DNA from: Thermocaproicibacter sp036260805
Lineage (GTDB): Bacteria > Bacillota > Clostridia > Oscillospirales > Acutalibacteraceae
Length of the DNA stretch: 25,572 bases
Assembly: GCA_036260805.1 (NCBI GenBank)
Contig: DATALZ010000022.1
Coordinates: 1-25,572 of the forward strand
Direction of reading: 5' to 3'
The notes beneath the pieces are model-generated. The model did not search any database. It worked only from the letters and a program-made list of their open reading frames with translations, and was not told the origin of the DNA. The stretch's first letter is position 1; each line of letters starts with the position of its first letter. Shown here piece by piece: positions 7,089 to 13,561 of this stretch. Position numbers and translations under genes: made by a program.

Positions 7089-7850
7089 ATGTATGCAAAA
7101 CGGATTATCCCCTGCCTGGACGTCAACTGCGGCAGGGTAGTAAAAGGCACATCGTTTGTCAATCTCCGCGATGCGGGCGACCCTGTACAGGCGGCTGAAG
7201 AATATGACCGTCAGGGTGCGGACGAATTGGTTTTTCTGGATATTACCGCCACTGCGGAAGCTCGCGGCATCATGATCGATATGGTTCGTCAGGTTGCAAG
7301 CCGTATTTTTATCCCGTTTACTGTTGGGGGCGGAATCCGCACAGTCGATGATTTCACGGCTTTGCTGCGCGCGGGTGCCGACAAGGTTTCTGTAAATTCC
7401 GCAGCGCTTCTCAATCCGCAGCTGATTTCGGAAGCCGCCCGAAAATTCGGCAGCCAGTGCGTAGTATGCGCAATTGATGCAAAGCGCCGTGAAAACGGAG
7501 GCTGGACGGTGTATCGCAGCGGCGGCCGAATCGATACGGGCCGCGATGCGGTGGAATGGGCAAAAGAGGCGGAACGTCTCGGTGCGGGCGAAATCCTTTT
7601 GACCAGTATGGACTGCGACGGACAGAAGGACGGCTACGATCTTGAATTGACGGCAGCAGTGTCGGAGTGCGTTTCCATTCCGGTAATCGCTTCAGGGGGC
7701 GCGGGAAAGAAGGAACACTTTCTGGAAGCGTTTCAAAAAGGAAAGGCGGATGCTGTTCTAGCGGCGTCACTGTTCCATTTTGGAGAAATTACGATTCCTC
7801 AGCTGAAAGAGTATCTTTCAAGGGAAGGAATTTCAGTCAGACAATCCTAA
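7089..7850 (+). CDS. hisF: imidazole glycerol phosphate synthase, cyclase subunit
   Basis: 253 aa, the usual length of HisF, an eight-fold (beta/alpha) barrel that closes the imidazole ring using ammonia from HisH. The two catalytic aspartates are in place: D11 in IIPCLDVNCGRVVKG and D130 in CAIDAKRRENG. Both phosphate-binding loops are seen (FTVGGGIRTVDD; PVIASGGAGKKEH). Its ribosome binding site GGGAGGA (7073-7079) overlaps the last base of the hisH stop codon, consistent with coupled translation. The pair forms a two-gene operon ending at the hairpin just downstream. Confidence 0.96.
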   Translation: MYAKRIIPCLDVNCGRVVKGTSFVNLRDAGDPVQAAEEYDRQGADELVFLDITATAEARGIMIDMVRQVASRIFIPFTVGGGIRTVDDFTALLRAGADKVSVNSAALLNPQLISEAARKFGSQCVVCAIDAKRRENGGWTVYRSGGRIDTGRDAVEWAKEAERLGAGEILLTSMDCDGQKDGYDLELTAAVSECVSIPVIASGGAGKKEHFLEAFQKGKADAVLAASLFHFGEITIPQLKEYLSREGISVRQS

Positions 7851-7859
7851 AGGTGATTT

Positions 7860-7893
7860 GCGGGAGCCGTAATGGCTCCCGCTTATTTTATTT
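7860..7893 (+). terminator. intrinsic terminator after hisF
   Basis: GCGGGAGCC (7860-7868) and GGCTCCCGC (7874-7882) form a 9-bp stem with a 5-nt loop, followed by TTATTTTATTTT. Confidence 0.9.
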
Positions 7894-7958
7894 TCCGGCC
7901 AAAAAATCAATGAACAGTATTTATAAATGGTTTATTGAAAAAAAGTTTGGTTCATATA

Positions 7959-7988
7959 TTGACATTAAACATATATGTGTTATATTAT
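7959..7988 (+). promoter_or_regulatory. strong sigma-A promoter before the first membrane protein
   Basis: A perfect TTGACA (7959-7964) followed by an AT-rich stretch offering TATATT (7981-7986, 16-nt spacer) or TATTAT (7983-7988, 18-nt spacer). The leader to the gene at 8101 is about 105 nt and includes CCCACC pairing with GGTGGTG across about 45 nt. Confidence 0.75.
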
Positions 7989-8100
7989 ACTATACAAGTT
8001 AATAATTACCATATGCTACTCAACCCACCGTTTCTTTGGAGCTATCCAGCCGCCCGATTGATTTGGTGGTGAAAATTTCATGATGAAGTGAGACGATTCG

Positions 8101-8517
8101 ATGAAAAATAAACTAGCAGGAACCGTCCTTCAGTATTTGGTGATCAGTTTATTGACGCCCGTTGTTCTTATGGTAGGAATTCCGGCGTTGAAGTCGGTGA
8201 TTTATGCATCCGGTACTGAAAATTATAATTATCTTCGGCCGAACACAGCCAATTTCATCATCCTGTTTCTTTTGGATTTTATTTTTACAGCGGTGCTTTT
8301 ACTGCTGGGCATCTACATATTCCGGCATTTATCCAGCCATCAGACACGTCCAGCTGTTTTTGCCGGTATTCTTGTGTCGGTTGCTTTATTTGCCGTTTTG
8401 CTTCATTGGCCATTCATTCTGTCGGCTGCGGAAAACCCGGTTCTATTTTCTGTTTCCTTTTCTTCTTATGCCCTGCTGTTTGCGTTTTCTTTCCTAAAAC
8501 GTGGAAAGCAGGAATAA
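8101..8517 (+). CDS. unrecognised four-helix membrane protein
   Basis: 138 aa. I do not recognise a family. Four hydrophobic segments are visible at roughly residues 10-32, 50-72, 83-103 and 110-131, with a short polar loop (SGTENYNYLRPN) between the first two and a basic C-terminus (KRGKQE), so it is a small polytopic membrane protein. There is no catalytic motif. The ATG at 8101 is preceded by AAGTGAG (8086-8092), a weak ribosome binding site; a better-looking GGTGGTGA lies further up, before a three-codon reading frame that ends in TGA in the same frame. It has its own promoter and terminator. The surrounding DNA is more AT-rich than neighbouring genes, which may point to lineage-specific or acquired sequence. 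Confidence 0.7.
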   Translation: MKNKLAGTVLQYLVISLLTPVVLMVGIPALKSVIYASGTENYNYLRPNTANFIILFLLDFIFTAVLLLLGIYIFRHLSSHQTRPAVFAGILVSVALFAVLLHWPFILSAAENPVLFSVSFSSYALLFAFSFLKRGKQE

Positions 8518-8520
8518 ATC

Positions 8521-8562
8521 AAGGCGCCGTTTGGGATTCAATCCAAGCGGCGCCTTGTCTAT
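8521..8562 (+). terminator. hairpin after the first membrane protein, probable terminator
   Basis: AAGGCGCCGTTTGG (8521-8534) pairs with CCAAGCGGCGCCTT (8543-8556), a 14-bp stem with one G-U pair and an 8-nt loop. The T-tract after it is short (GTCTAT), so termination efficiency is uncertain. Confidence 0.7.
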
Positions 8563-8623
8563 AATCTTGGCTTAACCAAGGATGTTTACTATGATTTTTC
8601 TTGGCTATACGGGCTAACTGCAA

Positions 8624-8652
8624 TTGACAATATGAGTATACAATGGTATATT
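8624..8652 (+). promoter_or_regulatory. sigma-A promoter before the second membrane protein
   Basis: A perfect TTGACA (8624-8629), a 17-nt spacer and TATATT (8647-8652). The predicted transcript start near 8659 lies after an ATG at 8632, which rules that ATG out and supports the TTG start at 8689. Confidence 0.85.
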
Positions 8653-8688
8653 TTGTTAATAAAACGTAAAGATCTGGAGGAATATGCA

Positions 8689-9129
8689 TTGATTTCATGG
8701 TATTGGTTAGTGCCGTTTTTGAATCTTGTCCTGCTTGTAATCCTCATATCCCTTTTGTGGCGCGTTCATAAGACGAAATGCGTTACCGGAATAAAACGCA
8801 GGTTGCTCATTGCTTTTACAGTCATATTTATCCCGATCAGCGCTTTTTTCAGCTGGCGCTTTGCAGATATGGCAATATATCCACAAACGTTAATGAATGA
8901 TCAAGGATTTATTTGGAAGGGTCATCATTACGTTTCAGACAACAGCTTTGACTGCGATAAAATACCGTCCTTTTCCGCGCTGAACAAGGTTGCCTATGAA
9001 AAAAGAAACAGCTTATTTTTGGATCTCTTTTTTCCATACACTTTGTATGAAGAGAAAAATGACCCCGGCCATAAAACTCTTTGGGAACTTGGCATTATGC
9101 TTGACGAAAAATTTGATAGAATTGACTGA
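8689..9129 (+). CDS. unrecognised membrane-anchored protein with an extracytoplasmic domain
   Basis: 146 aa from a TTG start at 8689, chosen because TGGAGG (8675-8680) sits 8 nt upstream and the promoter places transcript initiation after the only earlier ATG (8632). Two hydrophobic helices (about residues 5-25 and 37-55) are joined by a basic loop (RVHKTKCVTGIKRR). By the positive-inside rule that loop is cytoplasmic, so the last 90 residues face outward. This C-terminal part is soluble, with FIWKGHHYVSDN and an acidic tail (DEKFDRID). I do not recognise a family and see no catalytic motif. It follows another orphan membrane protein, but each has its own promoter and hairpin, so a joint function is only a guess. 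Confidence 0.75.
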   Translation: MISWYWLVPFLNLVLLVILISLLWRVHKTKCVTGIKRRLLIAFTVIFIPISAFFSWRFADMAIYPQTLMNDQGFIWKGHHYVSDNSFDCDKIPSFSALNKVAYEKRNSLFLDLFFPYTLYEEKNDPGHKTLWELGIMLDEKFDRID

Positions 9130-9164
9130 TCATTCCTTACGTTATTAGTAAAGAGAGAAATTTT

Positions 9165-9202
9165 AACGCTGTTTGAGTGTAAAAGCCCAAACAGCGTTTT
9201 TA
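9165..9202 (+). terminator. intrinsic terminator after the second membrane protein
   Basis: AACGCTGTTTG (9165-9175) pairs with CAAACAGCGTT (9188-9198), an 11-bp stem followed by TTTAT. Confidence 0.88.
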
Positions 9203-9270
9203 TATGGCGTTTCATGGATAGAAACCCCCTGTCCGGCATAAGAATTAGTAAGAAATTGGAGGTGCTGGAG

Positions 9271-10419
9271 ATGAAGTTCAAAAAATTGTCAGCATGCCTT
9301 CTTGCGGCGGCAATTACGGCGTCATGTTTTCCACTGGGAGCTCAGGCTCTCTCGAATGAAGAGGTGAAGGCGCCGTCCGCTGTTTTAATGGAAGCTCAAA
9401 CGGGGAAAGTACTGTATGAAAAAAATCCGCACGAGAAGCGCGCCTGTGCGTCAATCACAAAGGTTATGACGCTGCTGCTGGTTATGGAAGCCCTCGATTC
9501 CGGAAAAATCGGGCTTAACGATAAAGTATCGGTCAGCCAGCACGCCGCATCCATGGGCGGTTCGCAGATCTGGTTAAAACCGGGCGAGACCATGTCGGTG
9601 GATGATTTGCTCAAAGCAACGGTCATCGCAAGCGCGAACGACTGCTCTGTTGTGCTGGGAGAATATGTAGCCGGCAGTGAAGATGAATTTGTCGCGCTGA
9701 TGAACCAAAAAGCGAAATCGCTGAAGATGAACGACACTACCTTCAAAAATTGCTACGGGCTGGATGAAGACGGTCACGTTACATCCGCCTACGATGTTGC
9801 TGTTATGTCACGGGAACTGATGAAGCATACCAGAATTTTCAATTATACGAAAACGTGGATAGATTACCTTCGTAGCGGCAAAACTCAACTTGTAAATACC
9901 AATAAGCTGCTGAAATCTTACCGGGGGATTACCGGTTTAAAAACCGGAACGACAAGTAAGGCTGGCAGCTGCATTTCCGCAACGGCAGCCCGCGACGGTG
10001 TGAACCTGATTTCTGTAGTGCTTGGCTGTCCCGATACAAAAACACGTTTTTCCAGCGCATCTACGCTGCTTGATTTTGGTTTTGCAAACTGGTCTGTCGC
10101 GCAGCCGGCCATTCCCAAAGAAGCGGCGAATCCCGTCGAGATTAAAAATGGAATGCAGTCGAAGGTAGAAACCACGGTCGATTCCGGCAGCAGCATTCTT
10201 GTTCCGAAAGGGAAAGCGGGCGAAGTGAAATACCAAATCAACATGCAGAGCGGCATCACTGCGCCGGTAAAGCAGGGGCAGATTCTTGGCAAGGTAACCT
10301 GCTCCATGAACGGCGAGGTACTTCAGGAATACAATATCCGCGCCAAAACTTCCGTTGAGCAGATCACTTTTGCTACCGCATTCAGACTCCTGCTTCATAA
10401 GCTGCTGCTGGTGGGCTGA
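9271..10419 (+). CDS. secreted D-alanyl-D-alanine carboxypeptidase (low-molecular-weight PBP, peptidase S11)
   Basis: 382 aa. The start at 9271 follows GGAGGTG (9258-9264) and begins a clear signal peptide (MKFKKLSACLLAAAITA..., probable cut after AQA near residue 27); the in-frame ATG at 9214 would add an unrelated stretch. The three active-site motifs of S11 carboxypeptidases are complete: S61-K64 (SITK), S121-x-N123 (SAN) and K224-T-G (KTG). A beta-rich PBP5 C-terminal domain covers about residues 285-365, and the hydrophobic, amphipathic end (FRLLLHKLLLVG) should anchor the protein on the outer face of the membrane. It trims the terminal D-Ala of peptidoglycan pentapeptides and so limits cross-linking. 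A second paralogue lies at 23.2 kb. No hairpin separates it from the pgi promoter. Confidence 0.93.
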   Translation: MKFKKLSACLLAAAITASCFPLGAQALSNEEVKAPSAVLMEAQTGKVLYEKNPHEKRACASITKVMTLLLVMEALDSGKIGLNDKVSVSQHAASMGGSQIWLKPGETMSVDDLLKATVIASANDCSVVLGEYVAGSEDEFVALMNQKAKSLKMNDTTFKNCYGLDEDGHVTSAYDVAVMSRELMKHTRIFNYTKTWIDYLRSGKTQLVNTNKLLKSYRGITGLKTGTTSKAGSCISATAARDGVNLISVVLGCPDTKTRFSSASTLLDFGFANWSVAQPAIPKEAANPVEIKNGMQSKVETTVDSGSSILVPKGKAGEVKYQINMQSGITAPVKQGQILGKVTCSMNGEVLQEYNIRAKTSVEQITFATAFRLLLHKLLLVG

Positions 10420-10463
10420 CCCATCCGAAAATTTGAATTAATTATAAATAATATCGTTCCTCC

Positions 10464-10492
10464 TTGCAAACTTTGTCTATTTACGGTAAAAT
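10464..10492 (+). promoter_or_regulatory. sigma-A promoter of pgi
   Basis: TTGCAA (10464-10469), a 17-nt spacer and TAAAAT (10487-10492), about 38 nt before the start codon. Confidence 0.75.
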
Positions 10493-10530
10493 AGATTTAC
10501 AAAATATGCAGCATTCAGGAGGAAATATTA

Positions 10531-11871
10531 ATGACAGTTCAGCTTGATGCGCAGCATCTTTCTAATTTTATTGATGAAAATGAATATGCGGCGATTGCTC
10601 CGCAGGTCCTTTTGGCACATGAAACACTCCGTTCCGGCTCCGGTCTGGGCAATGATTTTTTAGGTTGGGTTAACCTTCCTGAAGATTACGACAAAGAAGA
10701 GTTTTCCCGTATTAAAACGGCGGCTAAGAAGATTTGCTCTGATTCACAGGTGTTCGTTGTTATCGGCATCGGCGGTTCCTATTTGGGCGCCCGCGCTGCA
10801 ATTGAATTCCTGAAGTCTCAGAATTACAATAGTTTGAAAAAAGATACACCGGATATTTATTTCCTTGGCAACAGCATCAGTTCCACAACTTTGGCGGAAG
10901 TGCTCGATATTTGCGAAGGCAAAGATGTTTCCATCAATGTTATTTCCAAGTCCGGCACAACGACCGAACCAGCGGTTGCATTCCGTGTTTTCCGCAGTTT
11001 CCTTGAGAAAAAATACGGCAAAGCGGAAGCGGCCAAAAGAATTTACTGCACAACCGATAAAGCCCGCGGCACTCTGAAAGAGCTTGCAACACGCGAAGGC
11101 TATGAAACATTTGTTGTTCCGGATGATGTCGGCGGCCGTTATTCTGTTCTCACCGCTGTCGGTCTTCTGCCGATTGCAGTTGCAGGCGCAGATATCGATG
11201 CTCTGATGAAGGGCGCGGCAGACGCAGCAAAAGAATTTGACAATCCGGATCTTTCGAAAAATGATTGCTACCGTTATGCGGCAATTCGGAACATCCTGTA
11301 CCGTAAAGGGAAAGAAATTGAAATCCTCGTAAGCTATGAGCCGCGTTTCCAGATGATGTGCGAATGGTGGAAACAGCTGTTCGGCGAAAGCGAAGGCAAA
11401 GATAATAAGGGGCTTTTCCCGGCATCCTGCATTTTCTCCACCGACCTGCATTCCATGGGACAGTACATTCAGCAGGGCAGACGCAGCCTTATGGAAACCG
11501 TCGTCCTGTTTGACAAGCCGGCCAAAGAGCTTGTTATTGAAAAGGATGCCGACAATGCGGACGGCCTGAACTTCCTTGCCGGCAAGACGATGGCATATGT
11601 CAATGAAAAAGCGTTCGAAGGAACGGTTCTCGCTCATACAGACGGCGGAGTACCGAACACCGTTATCCGCGTGCCGGATTTCTCCGAAGCTTCGCTTGGC
11701 CGTCTGATTTACTTCTTTGAAAAAGCGTGTGCGATTTCCGGCTATATGATGGGCGTTAACCCGTTCAATCAGCCCGGAGTTGAAAGTTACAAGAAAAATA
11801 TGTTTGCCCTTCTTGGCAAACCCGGCTACGAAGGGGAAAAAGCTGCTCTGGAAGCTCGTCTGAAAAAGTAA
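10531..11871 (+). CDS. pgi: glucose-6-phosphate isomerase
   Basis: 446 aa, the length of the short bacterial form. It interconverts glucose-6-phosphate and fructose-6-phosphate in glycolysis and gluconeogenesis. Visible family signatures are the phosphate-binding GIGGSYLGARAA (from residue 79), SKSGTTTEPAVAFR (139-152), DVGGRYSVLTAVGLLP, SMGQYIQQGRR, and the C-terminal GVNPFNQPGVESYKKN with the conserved catalytic lysine region. The start at 10531 follows AGGAGG (10518-10523). No obvious terminator separates it from the small P-loop gene 55 nt downstream, so the two are likely co-transcribed. Confidence 0.97.
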   Translation: MTVQLDAQHLSNFIDENEYAAIAPQVLLAHETLRSGSGLGNDFLGWVNLPEDYDKEEFSRIKTAAKKICSDSQVFVVIGIGGSYLGARAAIEFLKSQNYNSLKKDTPDIYFLGNSISSTTLAEVLDICEGKDVSINVISKSGTTTEPAVAFRVFRSFLEKKYGKAEAAKRIYCTTDKARGTLKELATREGYETFVVPDDVGGRYSVLTAVGLLPIAVAGADIDALMKGAADAAKEFDNPDLSKNDCYRYAAIRNILYRKGKEIEILVSYEPRFQMMCEWWKQLFGESEGKDNKGLFPASCIFSTDLHSMGQYIQQGRRSLMETVVLFDKPAKELVIEKDADNADGLNFLAGKTMAYVNEKAFEGTVLAHTDGGVPNTVIRVPDFSEASLGRLIYFFEKACAISGYMMGVNPFNQPGVESYKKNMFALLGKPGYEGEKAALEARLKK

Positions 11872-11926
11872 ATAATACGCTTTTTTAGAGCCGAAGGCGG
11901 CAATACTAATATAGGAGGAGCAAATT

Positions 11927-12343
11927 ATGATCAATTTAATTATCGGAAAAAAAGGAACAGGTAAAACCAAGAGGCTTGTTGAACACGCGAACGAGGCAGC
12001 CCAGAAGTCCAGCGGCAATGTAGTTGTAATTGTAAAAGGAAACCATCTTACCTACGACATCTCCCATGATGCGCGTCTCGTAGACATCGATTCTTATGGT
12101 ATTCAGGGCGCCGATGCTTTCAGCGGATTCCTCTGCGGAATCTGTGCAGGCAACTATGACGTTACCGATATCTTCGTTGATTCAACTCTTAAAATAATCG
12201 GCCAGGATATTCAGACTCTTTCCGCTTTCATTGAGAAGATGAATAAGCTCTCTGCACTTGCAGATACGAAAATCACTCTTCTTGTTTCGGCAGATAAAGA
12301 TGCACTGCCCGATGATATTAAAGCAATCTCCGCAGCTGTCTGA
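11927..12343 (+). CDS. small P-loop NTP-binding protein of unknown function
   Basis: 138 aa. It opens with a textbook Walker A motif, GKKGTGKT (residues 7-14), directly after the first beta strand MINLII, and has a Walker B-like strand, TDIFVDS, with D85. Nothing else of a larger motor, kinase or GTPase is present: no NKxD, no sensor or arginine-finger motif and no membrane segment. The order of secondary structure fits a minimal RecA/thymidine-kinase-like P-loop core. It is probably co-transcribed with pgi, with a very strong ribosome binding site (AGGAGGAG, 11913-11920) and a terminator right behind. Short proteins of this sort are sometimes labelled ATPase or PilT-like by automatic pipelines; I see no PilT feature. 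Function unknown. Confidence 0.85.
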   Translation: MINLIIGKKGTGKTKRLVEHANEAAQKSSGNVVVIVKGNHLTYDISHDARLVDIDSYGIQGADAFSGFLCGICAGNYDVTDIFVDSTLKIIGQDIQTLSAFIEKMNKLSALADTKITLLVSADKDALPDDIKAISAAV

Positions 12344-12358
12344 TTTACAGATTAAAAT

Positions 12359-12390
12359 ATGCCGGAGCGAAAAACTCCGGCATTCGTTTG
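12359..12390 (+). terminator. intrinsic terminator after the P-loop gene
   Basis: ATGCCGGAG (12359-12367) pairs with CTCCGGCAT (12375-12383), a 9-bp stem with a 7-nt loop, followed by TCGTTTG. The T-run is interrupted. Confidence 0.8.
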
Positions 12391-12522
12391 TCTTATGAAT
12401 TCAATTCAGAATGGCACCGGTTTTCTGCAGTTTCCTTTCAAACAGCTTTCAGCAGACAGATATTGAATAAAATTGGGTAATATAAATTGAGCTCTGCAGC
12501 AAAAGCTTATGGGAATCTGCTA

Positions 12523-12551
12523 TTGACAAAATATCGATTTACCGATATAAT
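12523..12551 (+). promoter_or_regulatory. consensus sigma-A promoter with an internal dyad (DUF177-rpmF operon)
   Basis: A perfect TTGACA (12523-12528), a 17-nt spacer and a perfect TATAAT (12546-12551), the best promoter in the window. The spacer and -10 contain the inverted repeat ATATCG (12531-12536)/CGATAT (12543-12548) with a 6-nt centre, positioned where a repressor would block polymerase. Upstream, 12391-12522 holds nothing that I can identify. Confidence 0.9.
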
Positions 12552-12577
12552 TAAAGACTGTAGTGCCGAGGTGTGGT

Positions 12578-13075
12578 ATGATTCTTGATTTAAAGAAAAT
12601 ATTTACGGATGAAAACGAAACCCTTTCGTTTGACTACAATATGGACTTGTCTTCAACCGAAGTGGGCGGTGGCGCTTATCCGTTCGTATCCCCGGTAAAG
12701 GTGAAAGGAACCGTTGTCGGTAAAGATGGCTTTGCACAGCTGAAAGTCGGAGCTTCTTTCGACTTTTCCGTTCCGTGTGACCGCTGTGCCGGGCGGATCA
12801 ACAGGCGCTATGATTATTCGTTTTCGCATACCCTTGTCCCTTCCCTTGAAAACGAGGACGACGATAGATTTATTGAAGTCCGTGACGAGCAGCTGAACTT
12901 GGACGAACTTGTCAGGGAAGATATCCTTTTGGAGCTTCCAACCAAGTTCTTATGCAGGGAAGACTGCAAAGGAATTTGCCCAAAGTGCGGCAAAAACCTG
13001 AATGACGGCCCGTGTGGCTGTGATTCTCAGCACATTGACCCCAGGTTCGATGTACTGAAAAATTTGATTCATTGA
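12578..13075 (+). CDS. YceD/DUF177 family protein
   Basis: 165 aa. The start at 12578 gives the family's usual opening MILDLKKIF and is preceded by GAGGTG (12568-12573); a GTG at 12563 would lie only a few bases from the predicted transcript start. A first cysteine pair (CDRC, mid-protein) and a C-terminal cysteine-rich segment (CREDCKGICPKCGKNL, then CGC) form the likely zinc-binding region of this family. DUF177 genes sit directly upstream of rpmF in most bacteria. The family has been linked to 23S rRNA/ribosome biogenesis, but the exact biochemical role is not settled. Here it is in a two-gene operon with rpmF, with a 43-nt gap. Confidence 0.92.
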   Translation: MILDLKKIFTDENETLSFDYNMDLSSTEVGGGAYPFVSPVKVKGTVVGKDGFAQLKVGASFDFSVPCDRCAGRINRRYDYSFSHTLVPSLENEDDDRFIEVRDEQLNLDELVREDILLELPTKFLCREDCKGICPKCGKNLNDGPCGCDSQHIDPRFDVLKNLIH

Positions 13076-13118
13076 TGATTCCACCTTTGAAATCAGGATC
13101 TGTAAGGAGGTGCTGAAC

Positions 13119-13301
13119 ATGGCGGTACCGAAGAGAAAACAATCAAGCGCAAGGCAGAATAAAAGACGTTCCAATGTCTGGAAACTCAGTGCGCCGGCTT
13201 TGGTCAAATGCCCGAAATGCGGCGAGTTGATCGCTCCGCACAAGGTATGCCCCAATTGCGGCTATTACAACGGCAGGGAAGTTGTTAAAAAAGAAGCCTG
13301 A
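13119..13301 (+). CDS. rpmF: 50S ribosomal protein L32 (bL32)
   Basis: 60 aa, the normal size. It begins MAVPKRKQSSARQNKRRS, the canonical L32 N-terminus, and has a zinc ribbon with CPKCGE and CPNCGYYNG, so it is the zinc-binding (C+) form. I start it at 13119, after AAGGAGG (13104-13110) with an 8-nt gap; a GTG at 13110 overlaps that site. It follows the DUF177 gene in the standard order. The plsX and fab genes that often come next in Firmicutes are absent; a terminator follows instead. Confidence 0.97.
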   Translation: MAVPKRKQSSARQNKRRSNVWKLSAPALVKCPKCGELIAPHKVCPNCGYYNGREVVKKEA

Positions 13302-13320
13302 TCACGCGCTGTCCAATCGC

Positions 13321-13352
13321 AGAGAAGGAGTAAAATCCTTCTCTTCTTTTTT
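13321..13352 (+). terminator. intrinsic terminator after rpmF
   Basis: AGAGAAGGA (13321-13329) pairs with TCCTTCTCT (13336-13344), a 9-bp stem with a 6-nt loop, followed by TCTTTTTT. Confidence 0.92.
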
Positions 13353-13395
13353 GCAACAAATAAAATTGTTTCTTTTGTCAAAATGTTTTCATACC

Positions 13396-13424
13396 TTGAC
13401 GGACAAGAGGAATCATGCGATAAT
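13396..13424 (+). promoter_or_regulatory. sigma-A promoter of der-plsY
   Basis: TTGACG (13396-13401), a 17-nt spacer and GATAAT (13419-13424). The transcribed leader to 13562 is about 130 nt; I see no riboswitch or T-box element in it. Confidence 0.75.
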
Positions 13425-13561
13425 TTTAAATTGTCAGAATTATGTTGCGAGTTTCCGCTTTATTAAAATCGGAGCATCTAATTTGGAAAAAATGGGTTTC
13501 TATTATCAGAAGGCGGACAGGGCAGAATATAGGAATATAGATAAAAGGGGAGTGATGCGGG

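Noticed and set aside
7990..8100. Riboswitch in the 105-nt leader of the 8101 gene
   Set aside because: There is some pairing (CCCACC with GGTGGTG), but I could not match it to any riboswitch consensus I know, so I only mention the pairing.
10744..12018. 424-codon open frame on the minus strand across pgi and the P-loop gene
   Set aside because: The amino-acid composition is that of a mirror frame (Cys, Phe and Arg rich with no domains). It covers two well-supported genes and lacks translation signals.
12391..12522. Small gene or RNA between the P-loop gene and the DUF177 promoter
   Set aside because: No open frame with a ribosome binding site, no hairpin and no promoter pair were seen.
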